Notes under the pieces: model-generated
What the model was told of the DNA's origin: nothing
The model's input: the letters and a program-made list of their open reading frames with translations, nothing else
Database searches by the model: none
In this document: positions 1 to 9,048 of the stretch, one piece after another
Layout of the letters: every line of letters starts with the position of its first letter
How positions within the stretch are numbered: position 1 is the first letter of the stretch
From: Mucilaginibacter conchicola
GTDB lineage: Bacteria; Bacteroidota; Bacteroidia; Sphingobacteriales; Sphingobacteriaceae
Assembly (NCBI RefSeq): GCF_003432115.1
Contig: NZ_QWDC01000003.1
Coordinates: 1 to 64,000 of the forward strand
Length of the DNA stretch: 64,000 nucleotides
Direction: 5' to 3'
Position numbers and translations under genes: made by a program

Positions 1-92
1 TTTTTCTTTGGTTACTTTCTTTTTAGCGGAAAAAAAGAAAGTAACATCCACTGACGACTCATATTACTCATTGCCATTCCTAACGAAGAGCT
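1..92. repeat. Hairpin-ended dispersed repeat, copy 1 (right end only)
   Basis: This is the right end of a dispersed element also found at 32930-33372 and 55572-55749. It carries a long hairpin at 11-45 whose arms are GTTACTTTCTTTTT and its complement around the loop AGCGG. The shared sequence then runs through the CATCCACTGACG segment to CATTCCTAA near position 86. The left part lies outside the window. The copy ends two bases before the stop codon of the minus-strand AraC gene. Confidence 0.85.
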
Positions 93-93
93 A

Positions 94-516
94 CTATCCT
101 GCCAATTCAAACCCAGCCGCTATCCTCTCTTTATACTCCTTGGGTGTAACCCCTTCAAAGCGTTTAAAGAATTTGGTAAAGTTGGATGGATCAAAAGTGA
201 GTTTAAAGGCAATTTCTTTTACGGGGATATTTTGTTCCAGCATGCCTTTGGCAATGGCCATCAGCTTATCCTCAAAATACCAGCAGGGCGATTTGCCGGT
301 AAGCTGTTTAATGGTATTGGTTAAATGCGTGGGATGGATGTGCAGTATCTCTGCCAGGTCGCGTATCTCGAACATATCGCTGCGGCGCTCACTCAAAACA
401 TCGTCGAGGTGCTTGTCCAGCTCGCGCAGGAACTCGGCAAAGATCTCGTGCCTGCGGCTGAATATTTTCTTTGGGATGGGAGTGGGCATAGTGTACGCGG
501 ACAGCTTTTTAAACAA
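94..516 (-). CDS. Short AraC-family transcriptional regulator
   Basis: This 140-residue protein is essentially a stand-alone AraC/XylS DNA-binding domain with a short helical N-terminus. The first helix-turn-helix lies around residues 50-75 (RDLAEILHIHPTHLTNTIKQ) and the second around 97-130, ending in the family signature region FTKFFKRFEGVTPKEY. No ligand-binding domain is present, so it either relies on a partner or responds through its own level. It is transcribed divergently from the membrane-spanning AraC gene that starts at 636, leaving about 120 bp of shared promoter region. Its stop abuts a dispersed repeat. The family is clear; the target genes are unknown. Confidence 0.85.
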   Translation of the reverse strand: MFKKLSAYTMPTPIPKKIFSRRHEIFAEFLRELDKHLDDVLSERRSDMFEIRDLAEILHIHPTHLTNTIKQLTGKSPCWYFEDKLMAIAKGMLEQNIPVKEIAFKLTFDPSNFTKFFKRFEGVTPKEYKERIAAGFELAG

Positions 517-635
517 ATTACGTAATTAAGATACAAATAAAAGTCATGTAAAGCTAAGATTGTTTGCTGTTTCGCCACCTGCAGCAGGATGCATTTGTGC
601 CTCGCATTGAGTATATTAATGCGCTGAGGTATTCT

Positions 636-2066
636 ATGCGTTTAAAGTCTCTATTTATTTTTCTGCTAATGACGGTGGCCTTCAAAGCCGCTGCATATAA
701 GATAATTGCGCCCGAGCCATTCAGCATTGCGGCTAAAAACTACATTAAGCTGCAGGTGTTGGCTGATAAACATGATGCCGCGCCCGATTCCGTGGTATTT
801 GAGGTATTATACAATTCAGGCAATGTGCTGCGGCGGCGGTCAGACGCTTCGTTATCGATGGTGATCACCCTTAATGATTTTAATGATGGCATATTCTACG
901 TAAAAGCCAAAGTTTACCATGGTGGCAAATGCGAGGTGCTTAGTAGCAAATACGATGAATCGGGCGTGCCGGTATTGTTAGACCGGCACAGCGCCTATAA
1001 CGAAACCACATTTAGTTCATCCTTTGGGAAAACCAAACCGCGGCGATACACTTATACTGCCAATAATAACCGTTTAAACTTTACCAGCCGTTGGGACAGC
1101 GATTCGCTTTATTTTGATTTTGATATAAAAGATGCTAACCTCAACTATGTGCAGCCTGGCTATATCAGTCTGTTCCAAACCAAAAGCTATCTGCGTACAC
1201 TGTGGGATTCGGATTGCATTGAGATTGGCCTTGATATGAACCACGACCGCTCCGAGTGGAAACACGAGGATGATTATGAATTACTAATTGATGTAGCCGG
1301 CAAATACATAGGCAACCGGTGGGATGCGCAAAAGAACTTTTTTACCAATTGGGGCAAGCAAACCCGCGTAAAAGTAACACCCCGAGGCACGTTGAATAAT
1401 AATGAGGATACCGATGAGGGCTACAGCATCTCGGTAGCCATCCCCTGGGCCGAACTGAATTATAAACCCCATCCCAACCAAACCATCGGCTTTGATATAC
1501 AGCTGTACGATAAGGACGCCAAGCTCGACGAGGCCTTCCGCACCAGCCTAAGCGGCACCAACCCCGAATCGAACGATAATACCAGCGAGTGGACAAACCT
1601 CATCCTTTATAAGGAAAGTAATAATGCCCGGATGTATTGGCTCATTCTTGCTGTAGTGTCGGGTGTTAGTTTGATAGTTTATCGAAGGAAAAGAAATAAT
1701 AAGCTTGCCGGGGCTACGGCTCAAACGCCAACCGTCGAACCTAAATACAGCGAGATCACCCGCAAGGCCATGGCGTTTATTCAGCAGCACTACCATGATC
1801 CCGAATTATCGCGGCAGCAAATTGCAGCGCAGGTTTTTATTACGGAGAAGTACCTTAGCTCGTTATTTAACAAAGAAACCGGCATGCATTTGATCTATTA
1901 CATCAACAAATGCCGGGTAGATAAAGCGGTTGAGCTGTTGCAAAGCACGCGCCTCTCGGTCTCCGAAATTGCCTTTAAAGTAGGCTATAGCTCGTTGCAG
2001 AATTTTAACAAAAACTTTAAAGCCGTAACTTCTAAAGCGCCCTCTGCTTATCGCAACAGCATTTGA
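636..2066 (+). CDS. Membrane-spanning AraC regulator with periplasmic CBM9-like sensor
   Basis: The start at 636 is chosen over an in-frame ATG at 564 because it opens directly on a signal-like hydrophobic segment (MRLKSLFIFLLMTVAFKAAA). The 476-residue protein has an N-terminal module, then a CBM9-like domain at about 136-328 (SRWDSDSLYFDFDIKDANL, DCIEIGLDMNHDRSEW), one transmembrane helix at about 334-349 followed by the basic stop-transfer RRKRNNK, and a C-terminal AraC domain with two helix-turn-helices. This layout predicts a one-component sensor that binds a sugar outside the inner membrane and DNA inside. It lies immediately upstream of a six-hairpin glycosidase and a GH172 gene, its likely targets. 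The CBM9 assignment is by pattern; ligand unknown. Confidence 0.82.
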   Translation: MRLKSLFIFLLMTVAFKAAAYKIIAPEPFSIAAKNYIKLQVLADKHDAAPDSVVFEVLYNSGNVLRRRSDASLSMVITLNDFNDGIFYVKAKVYHGGKCEVLSSKYDESGVPVLLDRHSAYNETTFSSSFGKTKPRRYTYTANNNRLNFTSRWDSDSLYFDFDIKDANLNYVQPGYISLFQTKSYLRTLWDSDCIEIGLDMNHDRSEWKHEDDYELLIDVAGKYIGNRWDAQKNFFTNWGKQTRVKVTPRGTLNNNEDTDEGYSISVAIPWAELNYKPHPNQTIGFDIQLYDKDAKLDEAFRTSLSGTNPESNDNTSEWTNLILYKESNNARMYWLILAVVSGVSLIVYRRKRNNKLAGATAQTPTVEPKYSEITRKAMAFIQQHYHDPELSRQQIAAQVFITEKYLSSLFNKETGMHLIYYINKCRVDKAVELLQSTRLSVSEIAFKVGYSSLQNFNKNFKAVTSKAPSAYRNSI

Positions 2067-2100
2067 AACGACTTTTGTTGTAATACTAAAGTCGTTTTTT
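2064..2100 (+). terminator. Rho-independent terminator after the CBM9-AraC gene
   Basis: The stem AAACGACTTT (2066-2075) pairs with AAAGTCGTTT (2088-2097) and is followed by a T run. It begins within the stop codon of the AraC gene and separates it from the glycosidase genes. Confidence 0.75.
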
Positions 2101-2198
2101 GGTGGCTTTGCGACTTTTGTTGCATAGCCTTTAGCCCATCCCCGGTTTACATTTAGCCTAAGCAGATCACCCTAAATCTGCAGCTATATAAACCAATT

Positions 2199-4256
2199 AT
2201 GAAACCTTTTTACCTGCGTACACTGGCCGCACTGTGCAGCCTGCAAATTGTTACCGGGGGCTTACAAGCCCAACAACTCATTAATCAACGGCAAATTACC
2301 CTGCTTGAGCAGGCCAAACGCCCCCAGGACCCATGGCCCCGCGGCGATGGCCATATCCTGATAGCCGAACCAGGTAGCCCACTGGCGCAAAAAGGCTATG
2401 AAGAGCCCGGCGGCAGCTTTAGCCCCGGCCCGGGTAGTTTTGGTGTATCTATTTGGGTGTATGATAAAAATAAGAAGCTTATTGCGACCAGTGATGATAT
2501 CGCCATGGATAAAATTAAACAGGCTTATGTATATAAAAATAACAACAGCATCCCATCGGTAGAAACGGTTACGCCTTATTATACCTGCAGTTGGACCTAC
2601 CTTGAGGCCGGTCGGTGGGAGTTTAGTTTTAAGAATAACGGCCAGCAGGATTATCAGTACAGTGTAGTAACCCGTAGTGTTGGCCCGGCGGGCGGGCCAC
2701 TTACCACCGCCACCTGGGAAGGCGACCGCTTGCTCATCAACCACCGCTATATTATCACCCTCACCGGCGATCCTAAAAGCGTTACCGTGGGCAACGAAGC
2801 TGCCGGCGAATTGCAGAAAGACATCCCCGAGCAAACCACTATGTACAACGGCGATGGCTGGGCCTTTGCAAGGTTAAACATGGGTAACACACCTTTTGGC
2901 TTAAAGATAAACGATACCAAGCCGCAGTTTAACAGTCCGCTGCCATACAGCCGCACCATACAGCAGTTTGGCATGCAGTTGCCCGATAAGGCTTTTGAGC
3001 GCTCGCTGCAGGCGCAGGTAAGTAACCTGATGATGGGTTACATAGGCAGGCAAACGGGCCCTGGTGAACCGGTCAACTATCCCCTTGCCTGGGAACGTGA
3101 TGGCGCTTATTCATTGGTAGCCATGGCCAAAAGCGGCCATCTGGAAACCGCACGTGAGCTCTCCCGCTACTTTGCCGAGAACGACTTCTTCGGCGGCTTT
3201 GGTGCCGAGGGCGATGCGCCGGGCTCGGCGATAAATGCGTTAACCGAGGTGGCTTATCTCATTAATGATCCGGCGTACTACCAATACGTGTGGCCACACA
3301 TTAAGCGTAAACTGAAACTGATAGACGAGATGCGTAATGCCAAAACCGAGATCTATAAAGATTTTATTGGCCCGCTAGCACCGCATATTGAGCATGATGT
3401 TAAACGCAGGCAACTGATAGCCCGCCCATTCAGCGAGGGGCTCATCGTAGGTACCATGGATAACCATTTCCCGGTGCTGTATATCAACGCTATATCATAC
3501 CGCGGACTGGTGCAGGCATCGCGCCTGGCTGCCAAGTTTGGTGAAACCGCCCTGGCCGATTCATGCCTGAAGAAAGCCGCAGAAGTTAAAGCCGCCTGGA
3601 CGGAAGGTTTCGGTAAGCAGAAATATGAGAACGAGCGAAATTTTATGATCAGCGTGTGGCCGTCATGGATCACCAATAAGGGCAATGAACTGTTCCGCAA
3701 AAAGATAGAGGAGAAGCATGCCGCCGAGTGGGGCACAGGTGACTCACCAAAAGATCGCCCGCTGTGGACATATTTCTCCGCTGCCGAAGCACACCAATGG
3801 CTCTTTCTTGACCGTACCGACCGCGTATGGCAAACCCTGCACTATTTCTGGAATAACCAGTGTTCACCCGGCTTATATACCTATTGGGAAGGCGATGGAG
3901 AAGAAAATACCTTTCGGCAGTGGGAGAACTACCGCGGCTGGCTCAAACCCAAATACATTACCCCGCATTACTGGACGGCATCAGAAATGCTGCTGCTGCA
4001 ATTGGATATGCTGGTTTACGTAAACGAGGCCAAAGGCGATGATTTTGAATTTGTAATTGGCGCAGGCGTACCGGCAAGCTGGTTAAAAGAGAGCATGAGC
4101 ATCAAAAATTTCCATACCAAGGCGGGCAACATCAGTTGGGAATATAAAAAGAACGTGCTGAACGTAACGGTGCAGGGTGCCCCAAAACGTTACGCCGTGA
4201 GGCCGGGCATCGCGTTCATTAATGCCAAAACCAAAGTAAATGTTACCTATAAATAA
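2199..4256 (+). CDS. Secreted six-hairpin glycosidase-like protein
   Basis: This 685-residue protein has a signal peptide (about residues 1-24, ending GGLQAQ), a beta-rich N-terminal part to about residue 250, and an alpha-helical part typical of (alpha/alpha)6 toroid glycosidases. Features of that fold include a WERDGAYSLVAMAKSG segment, repeated amphipathic helices, an acidic FGAEGDAPGSAINAL stretch and the aromatic RQWENYRGW near the end. I cannot assign it to a numbered GH family, and the catalytic acids cannot be identified with confidence. It is followed after 7 bp by a GH172 gene and preceded by a sugar-sensing regulator, so a carbohydrate-active role is likely. It could instead be a lyase of the same fold. 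Confidence 0.7.
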   Translation: MKPFYLRTLAALCSLQIVTGGLQAQQLINQRQITLLEQAKRPQDPWPRGDGHILIAEPGSPLAQKGYEEPGGSFSPGPGSFGVSIWVYDKNKKLIATSDDIAMDKIKQAYVYKNNNSIPSVETVTPYYTCSWTYLEAGRWEFSFKNNGQQDYQYSVVTRSVGPAGGPLTTATWEGDRLLINHRYIITLTGDPKSVTVGNEAAGELQKDIPEQTTMYNGDGWAFARLNMGNTPFGLKINDTKPQFNSPLPYSRTIQQFGMQLPDKAFERSLQAQVSNLMMGYIGRQTGPGEPVNYPLAWERDGAYSLVAMAKSGHLETARELSRYFAENDFFGGFGAEGDAPGSAINALTEVAYLINDPAYYQYVWPHIKRKLKLIDEMRNAKTEIYKDFIGPLAPHIEHDVKRRQLIARPFSEGLIVGTMDNHFPVLYINAISYRGLVQASRLAAKFGETALADSCLKKAAEVKAAWTEGFGKQKYENERNFMISVWPSWITNKGNELFRKKIEEKHAAEWGTGDSPKDRPLWTYFSAAEAHQWLFLDRTDRVWQTLHYFWNNQCSPGLYTYWEGDGEENTFRQWENYRGWLKPKYITPHYWTASEMLLLQLDMLVYVNEAKGDDFEFVIGAGVPASWLKESMSIKNFHTKAGNISWEYKKNVLNVTVQGAPKRYAVRPGIAFINAKTKVNVTYK

Positions 4257-4263
4257 GGCGGTC

Positions 4264-6114
4264 ATGAGAAATATCAAACAACTAATAGCAGCAATATTGC
4301 TTGTATGCTGTATACATCAGGCATCGGCGCAGCACCAAAAAAGGGGCTTGGCCTTTGCCCAAACCTTTGCGGATCTGCCTTATTACAAAACTGGCACCCA
4401 AACCTACCAATACTCCAGCACTGATCCGGCCGAAGATCAGTTTAAGGATTTTGGCCACTGGCTGTACACCCAGAAGGATAGCGGTGCCGTGCTTGCCGAT
4501 ATAAAAGGGCCGGGGACTATCTACAGGATTTGGTCGACAGGAAACATAGGCGATACCAACCGAATTAAAATATATATTGATGGCGAGAAGGTGCCGCGCA
4601 TTAATCAAACCTTTAATGCTTTTCACAATAAAAAGCCGTTGCGCGATAAGCCTCAGGTAGGCTCAGGTGCGGGAGATAATTACCTGGCCTGGTGGAGCTA
4701 CATGCCCATATCGTTCCGTAAATCGATCAAAATAGTGCGCGAGGGCAACTTTAGGCCATTCTATAATATAGGTTACCATACCTATACCACGCTTGAGGGG
4801 GCAATCTCGTGGACAGGGAAAGAAGATTACCGCGCTATGGAGAAAATGTGGAACAATCCGCAGGATGATCCTAAACCTGCAGCGGGCAACATCAGCAAAA
4901 CACAGAAACTTGACCTGGCGGGCGGTAACTCGGCAGACATATTTAAATACAACGGCGCGGGGTACATCGCATCCATAAAAATTAAAAATTATTCTCCTGA
5001 TAAAGGCCTGCGCATAAAAATGTACTGGGACGGTCGCGATAAACCTTATGTAGATGCGCCGCTTAAATGGTTCTTCGGTTCGGTTGATAATGGCGGCGAC
5101 TTGAAAGCTTTGGGCGTGGGTACAACAGATAACAATGGCTACTGCTATTTCCCTATGCCATTTTGGAAAGCTGCCCGTATTGAGCTGGTGAACCAAACCG
5201 GAGAGGTGATGAAGGATATTGAGGTAGAAGTGCAGTACAACACTAAAGCCTATCCGCAGGCGCAATGTGGCTATTTCTGCGCTTATGCCAACGAGGTGGA
5301 TAAACCCGGCAAAAGCTACACCTGTTTAAAAACAGAGGGCCGCGGCCATGTTATAGGTATGGCAAAGCGCATGCCCAAAGGTGGCCATGCCTGCGAGGGC
5401 GATGAGGTGTATTATATAGATAACCGTAAGTTTCCGGATATATGGGGCACCGGCGAGGAAGATTATGCCAACAATGCATGGTGGAAGAACAAGTACAACA
5501 GCTACCCAACCCACGGCTGCGTAGGTAACGATTGCTATTACCGCATGCACTACCCCGATGTAATTGCCTACGAGCAGGCTTTTGATATGGAGTTTGAAAG
5601 CTGGGAGAATTTCTATATCGCCAGCCTGGTATGGTATTACGAGGGGGCCAAACCTTCGCTTAAACAAACAGATGAACTAAACATCGGCAACAAAGTATCC
5701 GAACAAAAACACCTGTACAAAATTGCCGGCCAAACCTGGCAGGGTAGCACCACAGGCGCTTATCCCGGTAAACGTATACATGATATTACAGAAACCCATA
5801 CCGGTAAATCATTCGATAAAAGCAGTATTTTCAGGGTAGCGATTGACAAGAAGAACAAGGGTGTAAGGTTACGAGTACTTACCACGCATACCAACCGGCA
5901 GGGGGTAAGGGTTTGGGTTGATGGTAAACCGGTTACAGAGCGCCCATGGGTTATTGTTAAAAATAACTACGATGCCATTTGGATTGATACCGATTTTGAG
6001 ATCCCTGCCGCTTACACTAAAGGCAAAAGCAAGCTGAATATTAAACTGGAACACCTGCCCGGCTACAAAAACTGGACGGAGTACAGTTACAAAGCCTTCA
6101 GCTACTGCGACTGA
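4264..6114 (+). CDS. GH172 (DUF2961) family glycoside hydrolase
   Basis: The start at 4264 follows the previous stop by 7 bp and opens a signal peptide (MRNIKQLIAAILLVCCIHQASA). The 616-residue protein carries DUF2961/GH172 hallmarks: DIKGPGTIYRIWSTGNIGD and IKIYIDGEKVPRI in the N-terminal half, and the acidic GTGEEDYANNAWW near the middle. Characterised GH172 members act on furanosides such as difructose dianhydride or D-arabinan; the substrate here is inferred only at that level. It is probably co-transcribed with the upstream six-hairpin enzyme. Its 3' end overlaps the convergent secreted-protein gene by 13 bp, leaving no room for a normal terminator. Confidence 0.85.
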   Translation: MRNIKQLIAAILLVCCIHQASAQHQKRGLAFAQTFADLPYYKTGTQTYQYSSTDPAEDQFKDFGHWLYTQKDSGAVLADIKGPGTIYRIWSTGNIGDTNRIKIYIDGEKVPRINQTFNAFHNKKPLRDKPQVGSGAGDNYLAWWSYMPISFRKSIKIVREGNFRPFYNIGYHTYTTLEGAISWTGKEDYRAMEKMWNNPQDDPKPAAGNISKTQKLDLAGGNSADIFKYNGAGYIASIKIKNYSPDKGLRIKMYWDGRDKPYVDAPLKWFFGSVDNGGDLKALGVGTTDNNGYCYFPMPFWKAARIELVNQTGEVMKDIEVEVQYNTKAYPQAQCGYFCAYANEVDKPGKSYTCLKTEGRGHVIGMAKRMPKGGHACEGDEVYYIDNRKFPDIWGTGEEDYANNAWWKNKYNSYPTHGCVGNDCYYRMHYPDVIAYEQAFDMEFESWENFYIASLVWYYEGAKPSLKQTDELNIGNKVSEQKHLYKIAGQTWQGSTTGAYPGKRIHDITETHTGKSFDKSSIFRVAIDKKNKGVRLRVLTTHTNRQGVRVWVDGKPVTERPWVIVKNNYDAIWIDTDFEIPAAYTKGKSKLNIKLEHLPGYKNWTEYSYKAFSYCD

Positions 6115-6620
6115 TCGGGGAAGAAGGAAGGCTGCGTTGGCGGCGGTATTTTCATGGCCGGGTCTGTTTGGGGCAACAAGCGCTGCAATACGTTTGCCGG
6201 CATGTTGCCCACATCCATAAACGTCCAGCTTTTGCCGTTATCTTCAGATATACCCAGTAAGTATGAGTGGCTGATGTATCGCCCGTTTATCATGCGCATT
6301 ACCACGGTTTCGGGAAAAAGCACATGGATCTGGTTACCTGCGGTATAGAATGGCCCGGGCGAGTTTACCCAGCCGTCAAACTTCATTACGCCGCGGCCTT
6401 TTAGTTCGGCAATGCGCTCGGTTATCATTTTCTCCATGGCTTCGCGCCCGCCGGAGAGTTTGATCAGCGCCGGATAGCTGAAATCTAAAACGGTTTTGGC
6501 ATCACCATTAAAAGTAGCTTTGGCAAAGCGGTTGGCCAGGCGTTTTACAACGGCGGTATCCTGCGCGCGGGCAACAACGGAAAAGAAAATTATAGCACAA
6601 AGGCAGCAGAGCCTCATCAT
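6102..6620 (-). CDS. Small secreted protein, paralogue of its neighbour
   Basis: This 172-residue protein has a signal peptide ending VVARAQ and no known domain that I recognise. It is clearly homologous to the upstream gene at 6661-7164: both contain FY.AG..IH.L.PET, a NGR or EGR turn, LLG/A.S.D.GKSWTF.D and a proline-rich C-terminus. The N-terminal half resembles SnoaL/DUF4440-like helical sequence (KTVLDFSYPALIKLSGG), but that is only an impression. It is the last gene of a three-gene minus-strand unit with a nucleotide pyrophosphatase-like enzyme, and its 3' end overlaps the GH172 gene on the opposite strand. Confidence 0.8.
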   Translation of the reverse strand: MMRLCCLCAIIFFSVVARAQDTAVVKRLANRFAKATFNGDAKTVLDFSYPALIKLSGGREAMEKMITERIAELKGRGVMKFDGWVNSPGPFYTAGNQIHVLFPETVVMRMINGRYISHSYLLGISEDNGKSWTFMDVGNMPANVLQRLLPQTDPAMKIPPPTQPSFFPDQSQ

Positions 6621-6660
6621 TAAGTAACGTTTTTTTTGATGATTTGACGCTTCAGTATTG

Positions 6661-7164
6661 TTAAAGTTTAACCGGTTTTTGCGGCTTAGGTATTACCAGG
6701 CTATGATTAAAGTTTGGGAATAACTGGTCAACTGCGTTTATTGAGCCGTTGTTAAGATCAAGGAAGGTCCAGCTTTTGCCTTGGTCGCTGCTTACGGCCA
6801 GCAGGTTGCTGTTACCCTGGAAACGGCCTTCTTTCATTTTCATGATAATGGTTTCGGGTACAAGGCAATGGATCTCTTTGCCCGCTTTGTAAAATTTGCC
6901 CGGCGTGCCTATAGATACTTTTTCAAAAGCAAAACCCTGCTGTTTCATTTGCGATAAACCTGTTGATATCATCTGCAGCATTTTTGTTTTGCCACCGGCA
7001 AGCTCAACGGCTTTTGGATAAGTATTAGCAACCACGGTTTGGTAATCGCCTGTTAACAGGGCATTAGCTACGATCTGTGCATGTTTTTTTACCACATCCG
7101 GGTTTTGTGCCGATGCCGCAAAAGGCAGTACAAGCAGCAGGAAAATTCTCAGCGAAAGCTTCAT
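6661..7164 (-). CDS. Small secreted protein, tandem paralogue
   Basis: This 167-residue protein has a signal peptide (MKLSLRIFLLLVLPFAASAQ) and is the tandem paralogue of the gene at 6102-6620. The shared core includes KFYKAGKEIHCLVPETIIMK and DQGKSWTFLDL, the latter reminiscent of a propeller or sialidase Asp-box (S-x-D-x-G-x-x-W). Only one such motif is present, so a full propeller is excluded. Its start overlaps the stop of the NPP gene by 4 bp (ATGA), indicating translational coupling. Function unknown. Confidence 0.8.
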   Translation of the reverse strand: MKLSLRIFLLLVLPFAASAQNPDVVKKHAQIVANALLTGDYQTVVANTYPKAVELAGGKTKMLQMISTGLSQMKQQGFAFEKVSIGTPGKFYKAGKEIHCLVPETIIMKMKEGRFQGNSNLLAVSSDQGKSWTFLDLNNGSINAVDQLFPNFNHSLVIPKPQKPVKL

Positions 7165-8456
7165 TTACGTTTTTTGGTTTGTTTGATAAGCACTTCACGG
7201 GCCAGGTCATTGGTTCCGTCAATTTTATCGGTATGGGTAATACCCAAAATCTCGCTTACGAGGTTAAATACCGATACATTTTGGAAAGGTACAATATTTA
7301 AGTGTTTTTTAAAGGCTGGTCCCCATGCGTAAAACGTTGCGTGCATATCTTTCACCGCAGCAGGGTCATAACCATGCCAGCCGGGATTAATATTCTTTTT
7401 GGTTTTCCACAGGTTAAACACTTTCGGGAAATGCGGTATCAGCAGGATGTCGCCAATGCGGTCGTGCCAGTCGTCGGCAGCGCCGTAATGCATGTGGGCG
7501 GGCATGTTGGTTTTAAGATAAACATCGTAATCCTTAGCTTCTTTCTTTAAGGCATCATAGGTAGCATTTACATCGCCTTTGTTTTTTGCATAAAGCTCAA
7601 CCAGGATACCATCGCCCGAGATAACATATTTTGAGGTGTCGATAGCTGCAGGTATGCTTAGCGGATTCTCGTTATCAACCCTGGCCATGCCGTGGTCTGA
7701 TACGAAAACAAAGTTCACATCTTTTAATCCCGTAGTTTTAACAGCCTTTTGCAGCTCGTTAACCGCCGAGTCTACAAAATGCACCTCATGCTCTACCTCA
7801 GGCGATTCCGGGCCAAATTTATGCGCGGCATGGTCCACCTGCGGGAAATAGAATGTAATAAAATGCGGGCGTTCTTCGGCAGGCATGTTCAGCCAATCAA
7901 CCACGGCCTGTATGCGGTTATGGATGTCGATACGCTCATTATAAGCATAATAATAGGTGGGGCGCACGCCTTGTATGGCCGCTTCTGAAGCTACCCAGTA
8001 AAAACTGGCTGATAGCATTTTTTGCTGCTCGGCACGTACCCAAAGCGGTGCACCGCCGTACCAGGTACCATCGGCAACTTTATCTTTATTGCCCATGGCA
8101 TAACGGTCATTACGCTTGCGATCATAAAATGTGTTGTTAACCAGGCCCGAGTGTGATGGGTACAAACCGCTCACAATGGCGTAGTGGTTAGGGAACGTCA
8201 CCGACGGGAACGATGGGATCATAGATGATGCGGCTACACCTTCATCGGCAAGGCGCAGCAAGTTATCTGCATGGTATTTTTTGGCGAAATCATAACGGAA
8301 ACCATCGGCAGATATCAATATCACATAAGGTTTCTTTTGCTGCGCAGTGCTGTTTTTGCGGCCGGGGGTAACTTTTTGTACGGTATCAACAACAGATTGT
8401 GCGGAACAATTTAAAAACGCCAGCAGGGCCAGCAGGAATAAGCTATACTTTTTCAT
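7161..8456 (-). CDS. Ectonucleotide pyrophosphatase/phosphodiesterase family protein
   Basis: This 431-residue exported enzyme of the alkaline phosphatase superfamily has a signal peptide (NCSAQ near residue 20, with a possible lipobox). It shows the metal site ISADGFRYD with D51, the nucleophile T87 in PSVTFPNHYAIVSG, FPQVDHAAHKFGP, and SDHGMARV. This set fits the NPP group, which cleaves phosphodiester or pyrophosphate bonds, as seen in plant and bacterial NPPs. It heads an operon with two paralogous secreted proteins, probably in the periplasm. The exact substrate (nucleotides or lipid head groups) cannot be read from sequence. Confidence 0.9.
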   Translation of the reverse strand: MKKYSLFLLALLAFLNCSAQSVVDTVQKVTPGRKNSTAQQKKPYVILISADGFRYDFAKKYHADNLLRLADEGVAASSMIPSFPSVTFPNHYAIVSGLYPSHSGLVNNTFYDRKRNDRYAMGNKDKVADGTWYGGAPLWVRAEQQKMLSASFYWVASEAAIQGVRPTYYYAYNERIDIHNRIQAVVDWLNMPAEERPHFITFYFPQVDHAAHKFGPESPEVEHEVHFVDSAVNELQKAVKTTGLKDVNFVFVSDHGMARVDNENPLSIPAAIDTSKYVISGDGILVELYAKNKGDVNATYDALKKEAKDYDVYLKTNMPAHMHYGAADDWHDRIGDILLIPHFPKVFNLWKTKKNINPGWHGYDPAAVKDMHATFYAWGPAFKKHLNIVPFQNVSVFNLVSEILGITHTDKIDGTNDLAREVLIKQTKKRK

Positions 8457-8588
8457 TGTAAAGGGCTAATGGTACAAAATTACACAGCGCAGGTTAAGAT
8501 AATGTAACCTAACGTAATTGTTGCAGGTTTATGCGTAACAGTGTTATTACGGCTAAAGTTTAAACGCATAAATGATGTATCTTAGAAT

Positions 8589-9047
8589 ATGCGCCCTGGC
8601 TACACCCTGATGTTGATACTATTTGTGCTGATACTTGCTGCCTGCAGTAAGCATCAACCACAGGTGTACACCAGCAATTGCTTTACCGATGTAATGTATA
8701 AAAAGGTTAGCTACAAAAATTTTATGGATAGCCTGAGATTTTACGATGGTAAGTTTGTTGAGGTAGGGGGTACCTATAAACAAGGCAAGCAACTATCTGC
8801 CCTGGTAAACGACAGCACTTTTACTGAGCATGACCCCAAACATGCTATCTGGATAAACTTCTCGCCCGATTGCCCTTTGTACGCACCTAAAACCCACACG
8901 GGCTTTTTTGAGATGCACAATGGTGAATACCAGAATTTCAATAACACCCAAATGGTTATACGTGGGCGGTTGCAGGTACATAAGCCCGATGCCAAGAATC
9001 CTTACCCGGCTATTTTGAATGACATTATTTATTTGAAGCTGCAGTAG
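8589..9047 (+). CDS. Hypothetical lipoprotein
   Basis: This 152-residue protein has a lipoprotein signal (LMLILFVLILAACS, lipobox cysteine near residue 19). The mature part is beta-rich, including YDGKFVEVGGTYKQGKQLSAL and TQMVIRGRLQVHKPD. That pattern suggests a small OB-like fold of the kind annotated as hypothetical in Bacteroidota. No catalytic motif is visible. It is convergent with the MBL-fold gene, whose stop follows after one base. Confidence 0.75.
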   Translation: MRPGYTLMLILFVLILAACSKHQPQVYTSNCFTDVMYKKVSYKNFMDSLRFYDGKFVEVGGTYKQGKQLSALVNDSTFTEHDPKHAIWINFSPDCPLYAPKTHTGFFEMHNGEYQNFNNTQMVIRGRLQVHKPDAKNPYPAILNDIIYLKLQ

Positions 9048-9048
9048 A

